Positions 1 to 8,419 of a stretch of 64,000 bases of DNA are shown piece after piece (positions within the stretch are counted from its first letter, which is position 1; every line of letters begins with the position of its first letter). The notes beneath the pieces are model-generated. The model saw only the letters and a program-made list of their open reading frames with translations. It was not told where the DNA came from and did no database searches. The position numbers were made by a program, and so were the translations under genes. The stretch comes from CAJPQU01 sp052170475 (GTDB taxonomy: Bacteria > Bacillota > Negativicutes > Selenomonadales > Selenomonadaceae): the NCBI GenBank assembly GCA_052170475.1, contig JBQNAL010000003.1, forward strand, positions 1-64,000, read 5' to 3'.

Positions 1-310
1 TTGCCTGACACGAAAATCTCTGCGTTTTTCCCCGTTGCTTTTACGTCGTCCTTGGCTGGCTTTTTTGACTATACTTCGTATAGCAAAAAAGCAAAACCGG
101 GGTGACGTAAAGCGTAGGGGTTACTCAGAGAGCCTTTTGGCTCGTTGAATTCGTTGCACGATAAAGCTTTCGCTCTCGTGTTTAAGAAATTGTTGGTGGT
201 AGGGCTTTCGCCCTCCACGCACATCTGGCTTGAATCATATTTCGATGATTCATTTCTGCATTGTTTAGTTTTCAAGGAACACCCGCCGACTGCGGCTCGC
301 CGCAAGTCAG
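1..310 (-). other. Transcribed leader, probably of an rRNA operon
   Basis: This stretch holds no convincing gene. It begins just downstream of the strong minus-strand promoter and contains the GTTCCTTGAAAACTAAAC-type element and a long hairpin at 59-92. The small ORFs across it have no ribosome binding site and no recognisable protein similarity. I interpret it as non-coding leader RNA of an rRNA operon whose structural genes lie left of position 1. Confidence 0.5.
59..92. terminator. Long AT-flanked hairpin in the presumed rRNA leader
   Basis: GCTTTTTTG and CAAAAAAGC pair over 9 bp, followed by one unpaired base and the 6-bp stem CTATAC/GTATAG around a TTC loop. The A and T runs on both arms would let it act as a terminator or a processing hairpin on either strand. 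Which role it has cannot be told from the sequence. Confidence 0.45.
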
Positions 311-346
311 CTTCTACATATTACCTTGTCGCGCTGCCTTTGTCAA
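311..346 (-). promoter_or_regulatory. Strong sigma-70 type promoter, probably of an rRNA operon to the left
   Basis: Read on the minus strand there is TTGACA (341-346), a 17-base spacer, and TAATAT (318-323), so transcription would start near 311 and run off the left edge. The transcribed leader contains the element GTTCCTTGAAAACTAAACA (about 265-283), which resembles the conserved processing/antitermination element ahead of 16S or 23S rRNA in Firmicutes. No rRNA is visible inside the window, so the link to an rRNA operon is an inference from the leader and promoter. Confidence 0.65.
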
Positions 347-438
347 TATCACCGAAGAAATTTTTTGCAGGAAATTTTTCTGCCATGTCTAATTTAACGA
401 TTGGAATCAATATTTTACATTATAAGGAGCAGTCTACG

Positions 439-1365
439 ATGCCTGCACATACATTGGATGATTTGGCGACAGAACAGTGCAACCCCGCCAGCGCCGTGAT
501 TGACGAGATGACAACAATCGAGATGATGGCGCTCATGAATCAGGAGGATCAAAAAGTCCCTTTGTCGATCGCGCTGATTTTACCACAAATCGCCGACGCC
601 GTGGATCTCATCGCCGCGCACCTGCAACGCGGGGGACGCCTGATCTACTGTGGCGCGGGAACTTCGGGGCGATTAGGCGTATTGGACGCAGCGGAGTGTC
701 CGCCTACCTTCGGCACCGATCCCGGGCAAGTGATGGGGCTGATCGCCGGAGGACGCGAGGCGATGTTTCGGGCGCAGGAGGGCGCAGAGGACGACGAAGC
801 GGCCGCCGTTTCCGATTTGACCGCCATCGCCCTCACGGCGGCGGACGTCGTCGTCGGATTGTCCGCTTCCGGCCGCACGCCGTATGCCGTGAGCGCCTTG
901 CGCTATGCCCGCCGAAGGGGCGCGGCCACCGTCGCCGTAGCCTCTTCTCCGGCTTCCCCGCTGGCAAAGGCGGCAGACATCGCGCTGACGGCTCTTCCGG
1001 GGGCGGAGGTGATCGCCGGATCGACGCGGCTGAAAGCGGGAACCGTTCAAAAGCTGATCCTCAACATGCTGTCCACCGGGACGATGATTCGCTTGGGAAA
1101 AGTATACGGCAACCGCATGGTCGATGTACAGGCGACAAATGAGAAATTAGCCCGCCGCGCCCTGCGGATGGTACAAGAGGTGACGGGGGATGAGGAATCC
1201 ACCTGTCAAGAGAATCTGAACAAGGCGAACGGAAACGCCAAATTAGCGATTTTATTGGCGCTTTCCGGCCTTTCCCCGGAAGAAGGAACGCGCTGTCTTC
1301 AAAAAGCGGAGGGGCATTTGAAAACGGCGCTGAAAAGTCTGTCACATCAGGGAGGCATGGCATGA
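439..1365 (+). CDS. murQ: N-acetylmuramic acid 6-phosphate etherase MurQ
   Basis: Cytoplasmic lyase that removes the lactyl ether of MurNAc-6-phosphate to give GlcNAc-6-phosphate and D-lactate in cell-wall recycling. The 308-residue protein is of normal family length. It has the SIS-fold glycine loop CGAGTSGRLG (about residues 71-80) followed by DAAECPPTFG, and the EGAEDD segment (114-119), both typical of MurQ. The ATG at 439 is chosen because AAGGAG (424-429) precedes it; the reading frame is open further upstream to 145 but that part is the presumed rRNA leader region and has no RBS. The stop overlaps the start of murP by 4 bases, so the two are translationally coupled. Confidence 0.93.
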   Translation: MPAHTLDDLATEQCNPASAVIDEMTTIEMMALMNQEDQKVPLSIALILPQIADAVDLIAAHLQRGGRLIYCGAGTSGRLGVLDAAECPPTFGTDPGQVMGLIAGGREAMFRAQEGAEDDEAAAVSDLTAIALTAADVVVGLSASGRTPYAVSALRYARRRGAATVAVASSPASPLAKAADIALTALPGAEVIAGSTRLKAGTVQKLILNMLSTGTMIRLGKVYGNRMVDVQATNEKLARRALRMVQEVTGDEESTCQENLNKANGNAKLAILLALSGLSPEEGTRCLQKAEGHLKTALKSLSHQGGMA

Positions 1366-2774
1366 ACCCGCAGGAAATCGCCCGCGCCGTCGCCGAAGTT
1401 TTAGGCGAAGAAAACATGGAATCCCCTACCCACTGCATGACACGGCTGCGCTTGCGCGTCAAGGCGCCGGATGAACGGAAGGAGAACGCGCTCAAAAAAA
1501 TCCCCGGCGTATTGGGGATAAACCGGGCGGGAGAAGAACTGCAAATCGTCCTCGGCCCCGGGCGAGCCGCTGCCGTCGCCGAGGCGCTGCGAACCCTCTT
1601 ATCCCAAGCGTCGACGCACGCTGCGACCGCATCGTCCGCAGCGTGCGTTTCCCCTCCCCCCACGATCGGCGACGGAGAGACCCTTCGGGAAACCCTGCGG
1701 GCGCGAAACGCGACCCCCGTGAAGCTCTTTTTTAAGCGGGTCACGAACATTTTTTTGCCCCTCATTCCGGCCTTCATCGCTTGCGGTCTTTTGACCGGCC
1801 TCCTCAATATTTTTCTGCGATTTTTTCCCGCTGCCGCCGGATCCTCTCTCGTCCAACTCCTATACATCGCCGGAAACACCGCTTTTTATGGGCTGAATCT
1901 TTTGGTGGGATGGAATACCGCGAAGGAAGCGGGCGGTTCCCCTGCCTTGGGTGCGATTTTAGCGGCGCTCATCAGCCACCCCCAGCTCGCGGCTGTCACC
2001 CTCTTCGATGCGCCCCTCGTCCCCGGCCGCGGCGGTGTCATTTCCGTTCTCTTCATCGCCGGCGCCGGCGCGTATTTAGAAAAGCGCCTCCATCGCCTCG
2101 TCCCGGAAATACTGGATCTCTTTCTGACGCCCCTCCTCGTCCTGCTGATAGCCGGAACGGCGGCCATCCTCCTCCTCCAGCCCATCGGCGGCTCCCTCTC
2201 CGAAGGAATCAGCCGCCTGACTGCCGCCGCCATCGAGGAGGGCGGCGCGGTGACCGGGGGGCTTTTAGGCGGCAGCTGGCTGCCCATCGTCATGCTGGGA
2301 CTCCACCACGCCATGACGCCCATCCACGCCGAACTCTTGGCGCAAGAGGGCGTCACCGTCCTCCTGCCGGTGCTGGCGATGGCGGGGGCGGGGCAGGTAG
2401 GAGCCGCGCTGGCCGTATATGTAAAGACGAAAAACGCTTTCCTAAAAAAGACGATTTTATCCGCCTTGCCCGTGGGCATGATGGGCATTGGCGAGCCTCT
2501 GATTTACGGCGTCACCTTCCCCCTCTTTCGCCCCTTTGTCGGCGCTTGCATCGGCGGCGCGTGCGGCGGCGCTGTCGTCGCGTTCTTCGCGGTGGGTGCC
2601 GGAACCCTCGGCATTTCCGGGCTACCCTTAGCGGCGGCCACAAATCAACCGCTCCATTATCTCTGGGGCGTCTTGACCGCCTATCTCGTCGGCTTCATCG
2701 CCGCCTATCTCTTGGGCTTCATCGATCCCGCAGAAGAAAGCGCCCCGCAGGAAGGAAAGGAAACCGCACCATGA
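1362..2774 (+). CDS. murP: PTS EIIBC component, MurNAc-type (MurP)
   Basis: Membrane permease that imports and phosphorylates a sugar, here most likely MurNAc, using the phosphotransferase system. Residues 1-85 form the EIIB domain with the phospho-accepting cysteine in THCMTRLR (Cys25). From about residue 110 a hydrophobic EIIC domain with about ten membrane segments follows, including the family-typical GxxPALGAILAALISHP region. No EIIA domain is present, so a general EIIA-Glc protein encoded elsewhere must supply phosphate. Substrate assignment rests mainly on the position between murQ and mupG with 4-base overlaps on both sides. Confidence 0.88.
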   Translation: MNPQEIARAVAEVLGEENMESPTHCMTRLRLRVKAPDERKENALKKIPGVLGINRAGEELQIVLGPGRAAAVAEALRTLLSQASTHAATASSAACVSPPPTIGDGETLRETLRARNATPVKLFFKRVTNIFLPLIPAFIACGLLTGLLNIFLRFFPAAAGSSLVQLLYIAGNTAFYGLNLLVGWNTAKEAGGSPALGAILAALISHPQLAAVTLFDAPLVPGRGGVISVLFIAGAGAYLEKRLHRLVPEILDLFLTPLLVLLIAGTAAILLLQPIGGSLSEGISRLTAAAIEEGGAVTGGLLGGSWLPIVMLGLHHAMTPIHAELLAQEGVTVLLPVLAMAGAGQVGAALAVYVKTKNAFLKKTILSALPVGMMGIGEPLIYGVTFPLFRPFVGACIGGACGGAVVAFFAVGAGTLGISGLPLAAATNQPLHYLWGVLTAYLVGFIAAYLLGFIDPAEESAPQEGKETAP

Positions 2775-3856
2775 ACTTCGGCATCTCCGTCTATCCCGGC
2801 TTGGGTACGCCCATAGAAGCGAAGCTCGCGCTGATTCGCCGCGCCGCCGCCTCCGGCATGACCCGCCTCTTCACCTCCCTCCACATCCCGGAGACAAACA
2901 AAAACATTTTCGTCAAAGAATGGCAGACCATGCTGGCCGTCGCCCATCACGAGGGGCTTGAAGTCATTGCCGACGTGTCGCCGTCGGCCTTATCCCTCTT
3001 GTCGGAAAATCCCTTCGACGCGCACTCCTCGGCCGTTCTTGGCCTGTCTGCCCTGCGTCTCGACGACGGTTTTTCGCTCGCTGACATCGCCCGCCTCAGC
3101 CAAAGTGGCGGACATTTGCGGCTGCTGCTCAACGCTTCCACCTTCGGAGAACCCGAGTTATCAGCGCTCCAAAGAGAAGGGGCGGACTTCACCCGCTTGG
3201 AGGCGCTGCACAACTTCTATCCCCGCCCCGGCACCGGCCTTTCCCTCGCCTTTTTCTGCCGGCAAAATGATCGGCTCCGCCGCTATGGTCTCGCAACCGG
3301 GGCTTTCATCCCTTCTGCGAAAGGCCGACGCGCCCCGCTCCACGAGGGGCTTCCCACGCTCGAGATGCACCGCGCCATGACGCCGGATTTAGCGGCGCGC
3401 CATTTAGCGGCTCTGGGGGTAGATGCTATTTTCATCGGCGACGATTCCCCCACCGACAGCGAACTGTCCCTTCCCACCGCCATCGCCCCGGACACCGTCG
3501 CCCTGCGCGCCCGCCTGCTGGTCAAAGACGCCGCTCTGCAAGACCGCCTTTCAAAGCCCTTTACCGCCCGCCCGGATGCGGCGCGCGACGCCCTTCGCAC
3601 GATGGAGGGAAGGGCGCGCTTTCATGACATGCCCCTCCCGCCGAAAAACACCGTCCCTCGCCCGTTCGGCGCGGTCACGGTAGACAATCAGGACTACCCG
3701 CGCTACGCCGGAGAGGTGCAAATCGTCAAGCGCCCGCAAAGCGCCGACCCGCGCATCAACGTCGTCGCCCAAGTCCTCCCCGAAGAAGAGTTTCTCCTCC
3801 CCCTCATCCGCCCAGGCCAAAAATTCACTTTCCTCTTTGATGCACTTGACATGTAA
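2771..3856 (+). CDS. mupG: DUF871 family protein, probable 6-phospho-N-acetylmuramidase MupG
   Basis: The protein (361 residues) has the DUF871 layout: a TIM-barrel-like N-terminal part beginning MNFGISVYPG, the LHNFYPRPGTGLS segment near residue 155, and a smaller C-terminal domain with GAVTVDNQDYPRYAGE. Family members such as S. aureus MupG cleave MurNAc-6-phosphate-GlcNAc in the cytoplasm, releasing the substrate of MurQ. The start overlaps the murP stop by 4 bases, giving a murQ-murP-mupG unit that would import, split and convert muropeptide-derived disaccharides. Function is inferred from family and context. Confidence 0.82.
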   Translation: MNFGISVYPGLGTPIEAKLALIRRAAASGMTRLFTSLHIPETNKNIFVKEWQTMLAVAHHEGLEVIADVSPSALSLLSENPFDAHSSAVLGLSALRLDDGFSLADIARLSQSGGHLRLLLNASTFGEPELSALQREGADFTRLEALHNFYPRPGTGLSLAFFCRQNDRLRRYGLATGAFIPSAKGRRAPLHEGLPTLEMHRAMTPDLAARHLAALGVDAIFIGDDSPTDSELSLPTAIAPDTVALRARLLVKDAALQDRLSKPFTARPDAARDALRTMEGRARFHDMPLPPKNTVPRPFGAVTVDNQDYPRYAGEVQIVKRPQSADPRINVVAQVLPEEEFLLPLIRPGQKFTFLFDALDM

Positions 3857-3877
3857 TTTTACACGTGTTATAATACA
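3846..3877 (+). promoter_or_regulatory. Consensus promoter overlapping a 26-bp palindrome
   Basis: TTGACA (3846-3851) and TATAAT (3869-3874) are separated by exactly 17 bases. An imperfect palindrome centred on ACACGTGT covers 3852-3877, with 10 of 13 positions symmetric between its halves (TGTAATTTTACAC and its mirror). Its position over the spacer and -10 box suggests a repressor operator. No regulator is assigned; the -35 box lies inside the end of mupG. Confidence 0.7.
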
Positions 3878-3905
3878 GTCATCATATTTGAAAGGGATGA
3901 TTTTT

Positions 3906-4349
3906 ATGTGCAACCCTTCTGTCCAAGCTCTAAAAGCGAATTTTAGTCAGGTGTTAGAAGAAAGGAGAATTAGCCAAGAGCTAAAGAATAACACACCAGC
4001 ATTAGAGGCTATTTTTGACATTCTCAATGGTGATCGTGCTTTGATTGCCGCTATCGAGCAATCGGAACATGGTAAGCCTGCATTAGATGCAAATGTCCCC
4101 GAGATTGAATCCTATGTAGCGGCTCATCCAACTTGCGGCATAGATTTAACGAATGACACAACAAAACAGGTCATCGGTATTTTGCAAAAAATCGTACTTG
4201 CACCATTTGGATATACGCCCGTAAAAGACAAACGACTTACGAACTCCAATCACTTTTCGACAGCCGCTTGCTACGAACGTACTGAACCCGCAAAATTAAA
4301 AATTATAAAAATCATAGCGCCTGTTTGCGCAAGTAGCAGCATACCTTAA
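3906..4349 (+). CDS. Hypothetical protein with own promoter
   Basis: I do not recognise this 147-residue soluble protein. It is mostly helical in appearance in its first 90 residues, has no signal peptide or membrane segment, and ends with a short Lys/Ile-rich stretch and CASSSIP. The ATG at 3906 is preferred (AAAGGG at 3891-3896 is well spaced); an in-frame ATG at 3897 overlaps that RBS. It has a consensus promoter with a probable operator and is followed by a strong bidirectional terminator, so it is a single-gene unit. The base composition is clearly more AT-rich than the neighbouring genes, which suggests recent acquisition. Confidence 0.65.
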   Translation: MCNPSVQALKANFSQVLEERRISQELKNNTPALEAIFDILNGDRALIAAIEQSEHGKPALDANVPEIESYVAAHPTCGIDLTNDTTKQVIGILQKIVLAPFGYTPVKDKRLTNSNHFSTAACYERTEPAKLKIIKIIAPVCASSSIP

Positions 4350-4359
4350 TACACGATAC

Positions 4360-4413
4360 AAAAAGGAAGTCCCCGCCTCCGACCCATGGCCGAAGTGCGG
4401 GGACTTCCTTTTT
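4360..4413. terminator. Bidirectional intrinsic terminator
   Basis: A perfect 17-bp stem, AAAAAGGAAGTCCCCGC at 4360-4376 and its complement at 4397-4413, encloses a 20-base loop. The A run on the left and T run on the right allow it to end both the plus-strand gene at 3906 and the minus-strand methylmalonyl-CoA operon. Confidence 0.9.
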
Positions 4414-4422
4414 CGTATGCTT

Positions 4423-4992
4423 TTACCGGATGATCGCCAAGTCCTTCAGTAAGGCGAAATCAATGTTCGTCTTTGGTACGGCGTGGTGCTTCAGATAGTT
4501 CTGATGAAGGTCGGCGGCGGGGTAGAAACTCTCCAGCCGCATGGCCTCCGCGTAGCACTTGCGCGCGCCCACAGGGTCGTGGTTCGGATCGTTCACGGTG
4601 ATGGCTTCGCTGGTCGCTGCCAACGCCTTTTTCCGATTCTGGATGAAATTCATGTGATACTCCACCATCGGCTTGTCCTCGGCGGAGATATAGTACACAC
4701 CGCTTCGGTACATCGACCCTTCGCAGTTCCCCTGCTTATCCTTCACATAAGGGTCAACGACGGTAAAGAGGATGTCCATCAGTCCTGACAGATCCATCCG
4801 CTTCGGGTCAAAGGAGACCTCGATCCCCATCGCCGCGCCCGTAGCGCCCGACAATACGTCCTCATGGGCAGGATTCGGCACCGTCGAATTGATATACCCG
4901 GCCACGACGTCCGTGACGCCGTGGACGCGGGAAAACACCTCCTGAAGTTCGTAAAAGCTCCCTCCGGCAAAATAGATCTTCTTTGTATACAA
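4423..4992 (-). CDS. MsrA-fold protein lacking catalytic residues
   Basis: The sequence follows peptide-methionine (S)-S-oxide reductase MsrA along its whole length, with FAGGSFYELQEVFSRVHGV, VAGYINSTVPNP, YRSGVYY and a C-terminal FYPAADLHQNYL. The residue that should be the catalytic Cys of GGCFWG is Ser12, encoded by AGC. The conserved Glu of TGHAE is Met55, and the conserved Asp of the GND motif is Cys90, while the Tyr of YRSG (Tyr95) is kept. It is therefore unlikely to be a normal MsrA. The TTG at 4992 has GGGAGGG seven bases upstream; a TTG at 5013 is an alternative. It is the last gene of the mutA-mutB-meaB operon. Confidence 0.75.
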   Translation of the reverse strand: MYTKKIYFAGGSFYELQEVFSRVHGVTDVVAGYINSTVPNPAHEDVLSGATGAAMGIEVSFDPKRMDLSGLMDILFTVVDPYVKDKQGNCEGSMYRSGVYYISAEDKPMVEYHMNFIQNRKKALAATSEAITVNDPNHDPVGARKCYAEAMRLESFYPAADLHQNYLKHHAVPKTNIDFALLKDLAIIR

Positions 4993-5019
4993 AGTAAGAC
5001 CCTCCCGTATCAACGCCTG

Positions 5020-6207
5020 TCAGCGTCCGTTTTCCGGGTGGAAGACATCGACATGGCGCTGCGTCGCCCGCTGGACATCGAAGATATGGATCAGCTCCGC
5101 CACCGCCTGTGTGGGCGAGATGGCACCCGTCAGCACCGCTTCCCTGATCTCCGGCATCCGGCCTAAGACCACCGGGTCATCGAAGAAAAGGTTATGCAGA
5201 TGCTCGTCGATCATGCTGTATACCCAGTCCAAAAGCTGGCTGTCGCGCCGCCGCTGGAAAACCCCGGAATCGTGGGTCACCTTGTCAAAGGCGCGGATAA
5301 CGTCCCAAAGCTCCTTGAGGCCGGTCTTTTTCACCGCAGAGGCTAGGTAGGCGTGCGTACGCCATCCCTCCGTCGCCGGTCGAATGAACTCGATCATGCG
5401 TTCATATTCGCCCCGCGCCACCTTCGCTTTCAGATAGTTATCGCCGTCCGCCTTGTTGACCACGATGGCGTCCGCCAATTCCATAATGCCCTTCTTGATG
5501 CCCTGAAGCTCGTCCCCGGCACCCGTCAAAACGATGAGCATAAAGAAATCGACCATGGAACGCACCGTCGTCTCAGATTGCCCGACGCCAACGGTTTCCA
5601 CTAAAATCACATCGTAGCCGGCCGCTTCGCAGAGAAGCATGGTTTCCCGGCTCTTTCGCGCCACGCCGCCCAAGGTTCCCCCGGCGGGCGAGGGGCGAAT
5701 GAACGCCTCCTCGCGCCGCGACAGGGTTCCCATGCGCGTCTTGTCGCCTAAGATAGAGCCTTTTGTCACGGAGCTGGTGGGATCCACCGCTAAGACCGCG
5801 ACCCGATGCCCCAAATCGCAAAGCATATTGCCAAACGCTTCGATGGTCGTACTTTTTCCCGCCCCCGGGACGCCCGTGATGCCGACGCGAAGCGCCTTGC
5901 CAGTCCGAGGCAGAAGTCCCTGCAAAACCTGCTGTGCCTTGCTGAAATGGTGCGGGTTATTGCTTTCAATGAGCGTTATCGCTCGCGCCAGAGTAACGCG
6001 ATCACCGGCACTGACCCCTTTGATGTAATCCTCCACGCTCAGGATCATCTTGCGCTTCGGCTTCATCGTCCCGTCTTTCAAAGCCGGATTCAGATTGCCG
6101 ACCGTCGTATCGGTGATCCCTTCGATGCCGCTCATCACGCCGCAAGCGAAGTTGCTATCGTCCTCCTTGGGCGCCCATTCCGGTTTAGAAGTCGTATACT
6201 CTGCCAT
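5020..6207 (-). CDS. meaB: Methylmalonyl-CoA mutase chaperone GTPase MeaB/ArgK type
   Basis: P-loop GTPase that protects and reloads adenosylcobalamin on methylmalonyl-CoA mutase. Walker A is GVPGAGKST (112-120); DPTSSVTKGSILGDKTRM, VETVGVGQSE and the NKAD guanine-specificity motif follow in order. The protein (395 residues) carries about 50 extra N-terminal residues ahead of the usual start of the family, including NFACGVMSGIEG, with no clear domain match. It lies 10 bases after mutB, which supports partnership with the mutase. The family was once called ArgK; the context argues against a transport role. Confidence 0.92.
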   Translation of the reverse strand: MAEYTTSKPEWAPKEDDSNFACGVMSGIEGITDTTVGNLNPALKDGTMKPKRKMILSVEDYIKGVSAGDRVTLARAITLIESNNPHHFSKAQQVLQGLLPRTGKALRVGITGVPGAGKSTTIEAFGNMLCDLGHRVAVLAVDPTSSVTKGSILGDKTRMGTLSRREEAFIRPSPAGGTLGGVARKSRETMLLCEAAGYDVILVETVGVGQSETTVRSMVDFFMLIVLTGAGDELQGIKKGIMELADAIVVNKADGDNYLKAKVARGEYERMIEFIRPATEGWRTHAYLASAVKKTGLKELWDVIRAFDKVTHDSGVFQRRRDSQLLDWVYSMIDEHLHNLFFDDPVVLGRMPEIREAVLTGAISPTQAVAELIHIFDVQRATQRHVDVFHPENGR

Positions 6208-6217
6208 CGCATACCTC

Positions 6218-8419
6218 TCAGCCGATATCCGATGCTTCCGCCTTGGCTCTGTCGATCAGAAGGTGGAGCAGCTTGACACCCGCCTCGGGAATGTTCGTCC
6301 CCGGGGCGAAGATGGCGACGGCGCCTCCTTTATAGAGGTGATCATAATCCTGCACCGGGATGACACCGCCGATGCAAACCATAATATCGTCGCGGCCACG
6401 TTTTTTCAGCTCTTCCACCAGCTCCGGCAGAAGGGTGTTGTGTCCGGCGGCCAAGGAGCTGAAGCCGACCATGTGAACGTCGTTGTCCACCGCGTCCTGC
6501 GCAGTTTCCGCCGGCGTCTGGAAGAGCGGCCCCACGTCAACGTCCCAGCCCATGTCGGCGAAGGAGGAGGCGATAACCTTCTGTCCACGGTCATGACCGT
6601 CCTGTCCCATCTTCGCCACGAAGATACGGGGACGGCGACCGCTGAGTTTCTCGAACTCATCTGCCAAGGTTCTGGCCTTTTCCAGCTCCGTCTTATCCGT
6701 GAACTCGGAGGAATACACGCCGGAAATCGTGTGAATGACCGCCTGATAACGGCCGGAAATCTTCTCCACGGCGTCGGAAATCTCGCCCAAGGAGCAGCGA
6801 ACGCGTGCCGCTTCGACGGCGCACTCCAAGAGGTTGCCGTTGTCGCGGCTCTCCGCCGCCTTCGTGATGGCTTCGAGCGCGTTGCGCACATCGTCTTCGT
6901 TGCGCTCCGACCGAAGTTTCTCCAGACGCGCCACCTGCGAGTTGCGCACGGCGGTGTTGTCGATGGCCAAAATTTCCAGCGGATCCTCTTTCTCCAGACG
7001 ATACCGATTCAGACCGACGATGGACTCGTTGTTGGAGTCGATGCGAGCCTGACGGCGCGCCGCCGCTTCCTCGATGCGCATCTTCGGCAAGCCGGTGGGG
7101 ATGGCCTTCGCCATACCGCCCAAGGACTCGACCTCCTGAATGTGCGCCCAAGAACGGCGAATGATCTCGTTCGTGAGGGCTTCCACATAGTAGGAGCCGC
7201 CCCACGGGTCGATGATCTTGCAGACGCTCGTCTCGTCTTGGATGTAGAGCTGCGTATTGCGCGCGATACGAGCCGAGAAGTCCGTCGGCAGCGCGATGGC
7301 TTCGTCCAGCGCGTTGGTGTGCAGGGACTGCGTGTGCCCGAGCGCCGCCCCCATCGCCTCCATCGCCGTGCGGGCGATGTTGTTGAAGGGATCCTGCGCC
7401 GTGAGCGACCAGCCCGAGGTCTGCGAGTGCGTGCGAAGCGCCATGGACTTGTCGTTCGTCGCCCCGAAGGACTTGACGATCTTCGCCCAAAGGACGCGGG
7501 CAGCACGCATCTTCGCGATCTCCATGAAGTAGTTTTTGCCGATGGCCCAGAAGAAGGAGAGCCGCTTGGCAAACGCATCGACCGGCAGTCCGGCCTTGAT
7601 GCCCGTGCGGATGTACTCGAGACCGTCAGCCAGCGTGTAGCCCAGCTCGATGTCCGCCGGCGCGCCCGCTTCCTGCATGTGATAGCCGGAAATGGAGATG
7701 CTGTTGAACTTCGGCATGTACTTCGTGGTGTACTCGAAGACATCGCCGATGATGCGCATGGACATATCCGGCGGGTAGATGTAAGTGTTACGAACCATGA
7801 ACTCCTTCAGGATGTCGTTCTGGATCGTACCGGCCATGATGGCCTTATCCACGCCCTGCTCGACGCCGGACTGGATGAAGAAGGCGAGGATCGGCAGAAC
7901 GGCGCCGTTCATCGTCATGGAAACGGACATCTGATCCAAGGGAATACCCGAGAACAGAATGTTCATGTCGAGCATGGAGCAAACGGAAACGCCCGCTTTT
8001 CCCACGTCGCCGAAGACGCGAGGATTGTCCGCATCGTAGCCGCGGTGCGTCGGCAGGTCAAACGCGATGGAAAGACCTTTCTGACCGGCGGCCAAGTTAC
8101 GGCGATAGAACGCATTGGACTCTTCCGCCGTGGAGAAGCCGGCGTACTGCCGAACCGTCCACGGACGGAAAACGTACATCGTGGAATACGGCCCGCGCAG
8201 GCAGGGCGGAATGCCGCTGGCGAAATCAAGATGGGTCATGTGGTCATACTCATCGTGATTGTAGAGGGAACGCACCTTGATATGCTCCATCGTCGTGTTT
8301 ACGATGTCGTCATAATTCCGATGGGCTTCCTCCGCGAGGCGTTTTTTCCACTCCGCTTCGCTTTGCGCCGGCGCGGTTTCCAGTTCCATCTTAGTGAAAT
8401 CAGGATTCAGTGCCATCAA
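6218..8419 (-). CDS. mutB: Methylmalonyl-CoA mutase, large (catalytic) subunit
   Basis: Catalyses the adenosylcobalamin-dependent interconversion of succinyl-CoA and methylmalonyl-CoA on the succinate-propionate route. The 733-residue chain has the substrate-binding TIM barrel (to about residue 570), with the PFLRGPY-like CLRGPYSTMYVFRPWTVRQYAG region rendered near residue 75, and a C-terminal B12 domain with DGHDRG (607-612) whose His609 is the lower cobalt ligand. This presence of the DxHxxG motif marks it as the catalytic subunit. It overlaps mutA by 4 bases. Confidence 0.96.
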   Translation of the reverse strand: MMALNPDFTKMELETAPAQSEAEWKKRLAEEAHRNYDDIVNTTMEHIKVRSLYNHDEYDHMTHLDFASGIPPCLRGPYSTMYVFRPWTVRQYAGFSTAEESNAFYRRNLAAGQKGLSIAFDLPTHRGYDADNPRVFGDVGKAGVSVCSMLDMNILFSGIPLDQMSVSMTMNGAVLPILAFFIQSGVEQGVDKAIMAGTIQNDILKEFMVRNTYIYPPDMSMRIIGDVFEYTTKYMPKFNSISISGYHMQEAGAPADIELGYTLADGLEYIRTGIKAGLPVDAFAKRLSFFWAIGKNYFMEIAKMRAARVLWAKIVKSFGATNDKSMALRTHSQTSGWSLTAQDPFNNIARTAMEAMGAALGHTQSLHTNALDEAIALPTDFSARIARNTQLYIQDETSVCKIIDPWGGSYYVEALTNEIIRRSWAHIQEVESLGGMAKAIPTGLPKMRIEEAAARRQARIDSNNESIVGLNRYRLEKEDPLEILAIDNTAVRNSQVARLEKLRSERNEDDVRNALEAITKAAESRDNGNLLECAVEAARVRCSLGEISDAVEKISGRYQAVIHTISGVYSSEFTDKTELEKARTLADEFEKLSGRRPRIFVAKMGQDGHDRGQKVIASSFADMGWDVDVGPLFQTPAETAQDAVDNDVHMVGFSSLAAGHNTLLPELVEELKKRGRDDIMVCIGGVIPVQDYDHLYKGGAVAIFAPGTNIPEAGVKLLHLLIDRAKAEASDIG

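Noticed and set aside
69..83. ATACTTCGTAT resembling part of a loxP site
   Set aside because: Only the hairpin core is similar; there are no two 13-bp arms with an 8-bp spacer. It fits a simple terminator-like hairpin.
145..438. Upstream extension of murQ
   Set aside because: It covers the presumed rRNA promoter and leader, has no family similarity, and the RBS is at 424-429.
1781..2770. N-terminal 330 codons ahead of mupG in the same frame
   Set aside because: They read through murP in another frame with Arg/Pro-rich nonsense; mupG starts at 2771 with the ATGA overlap.
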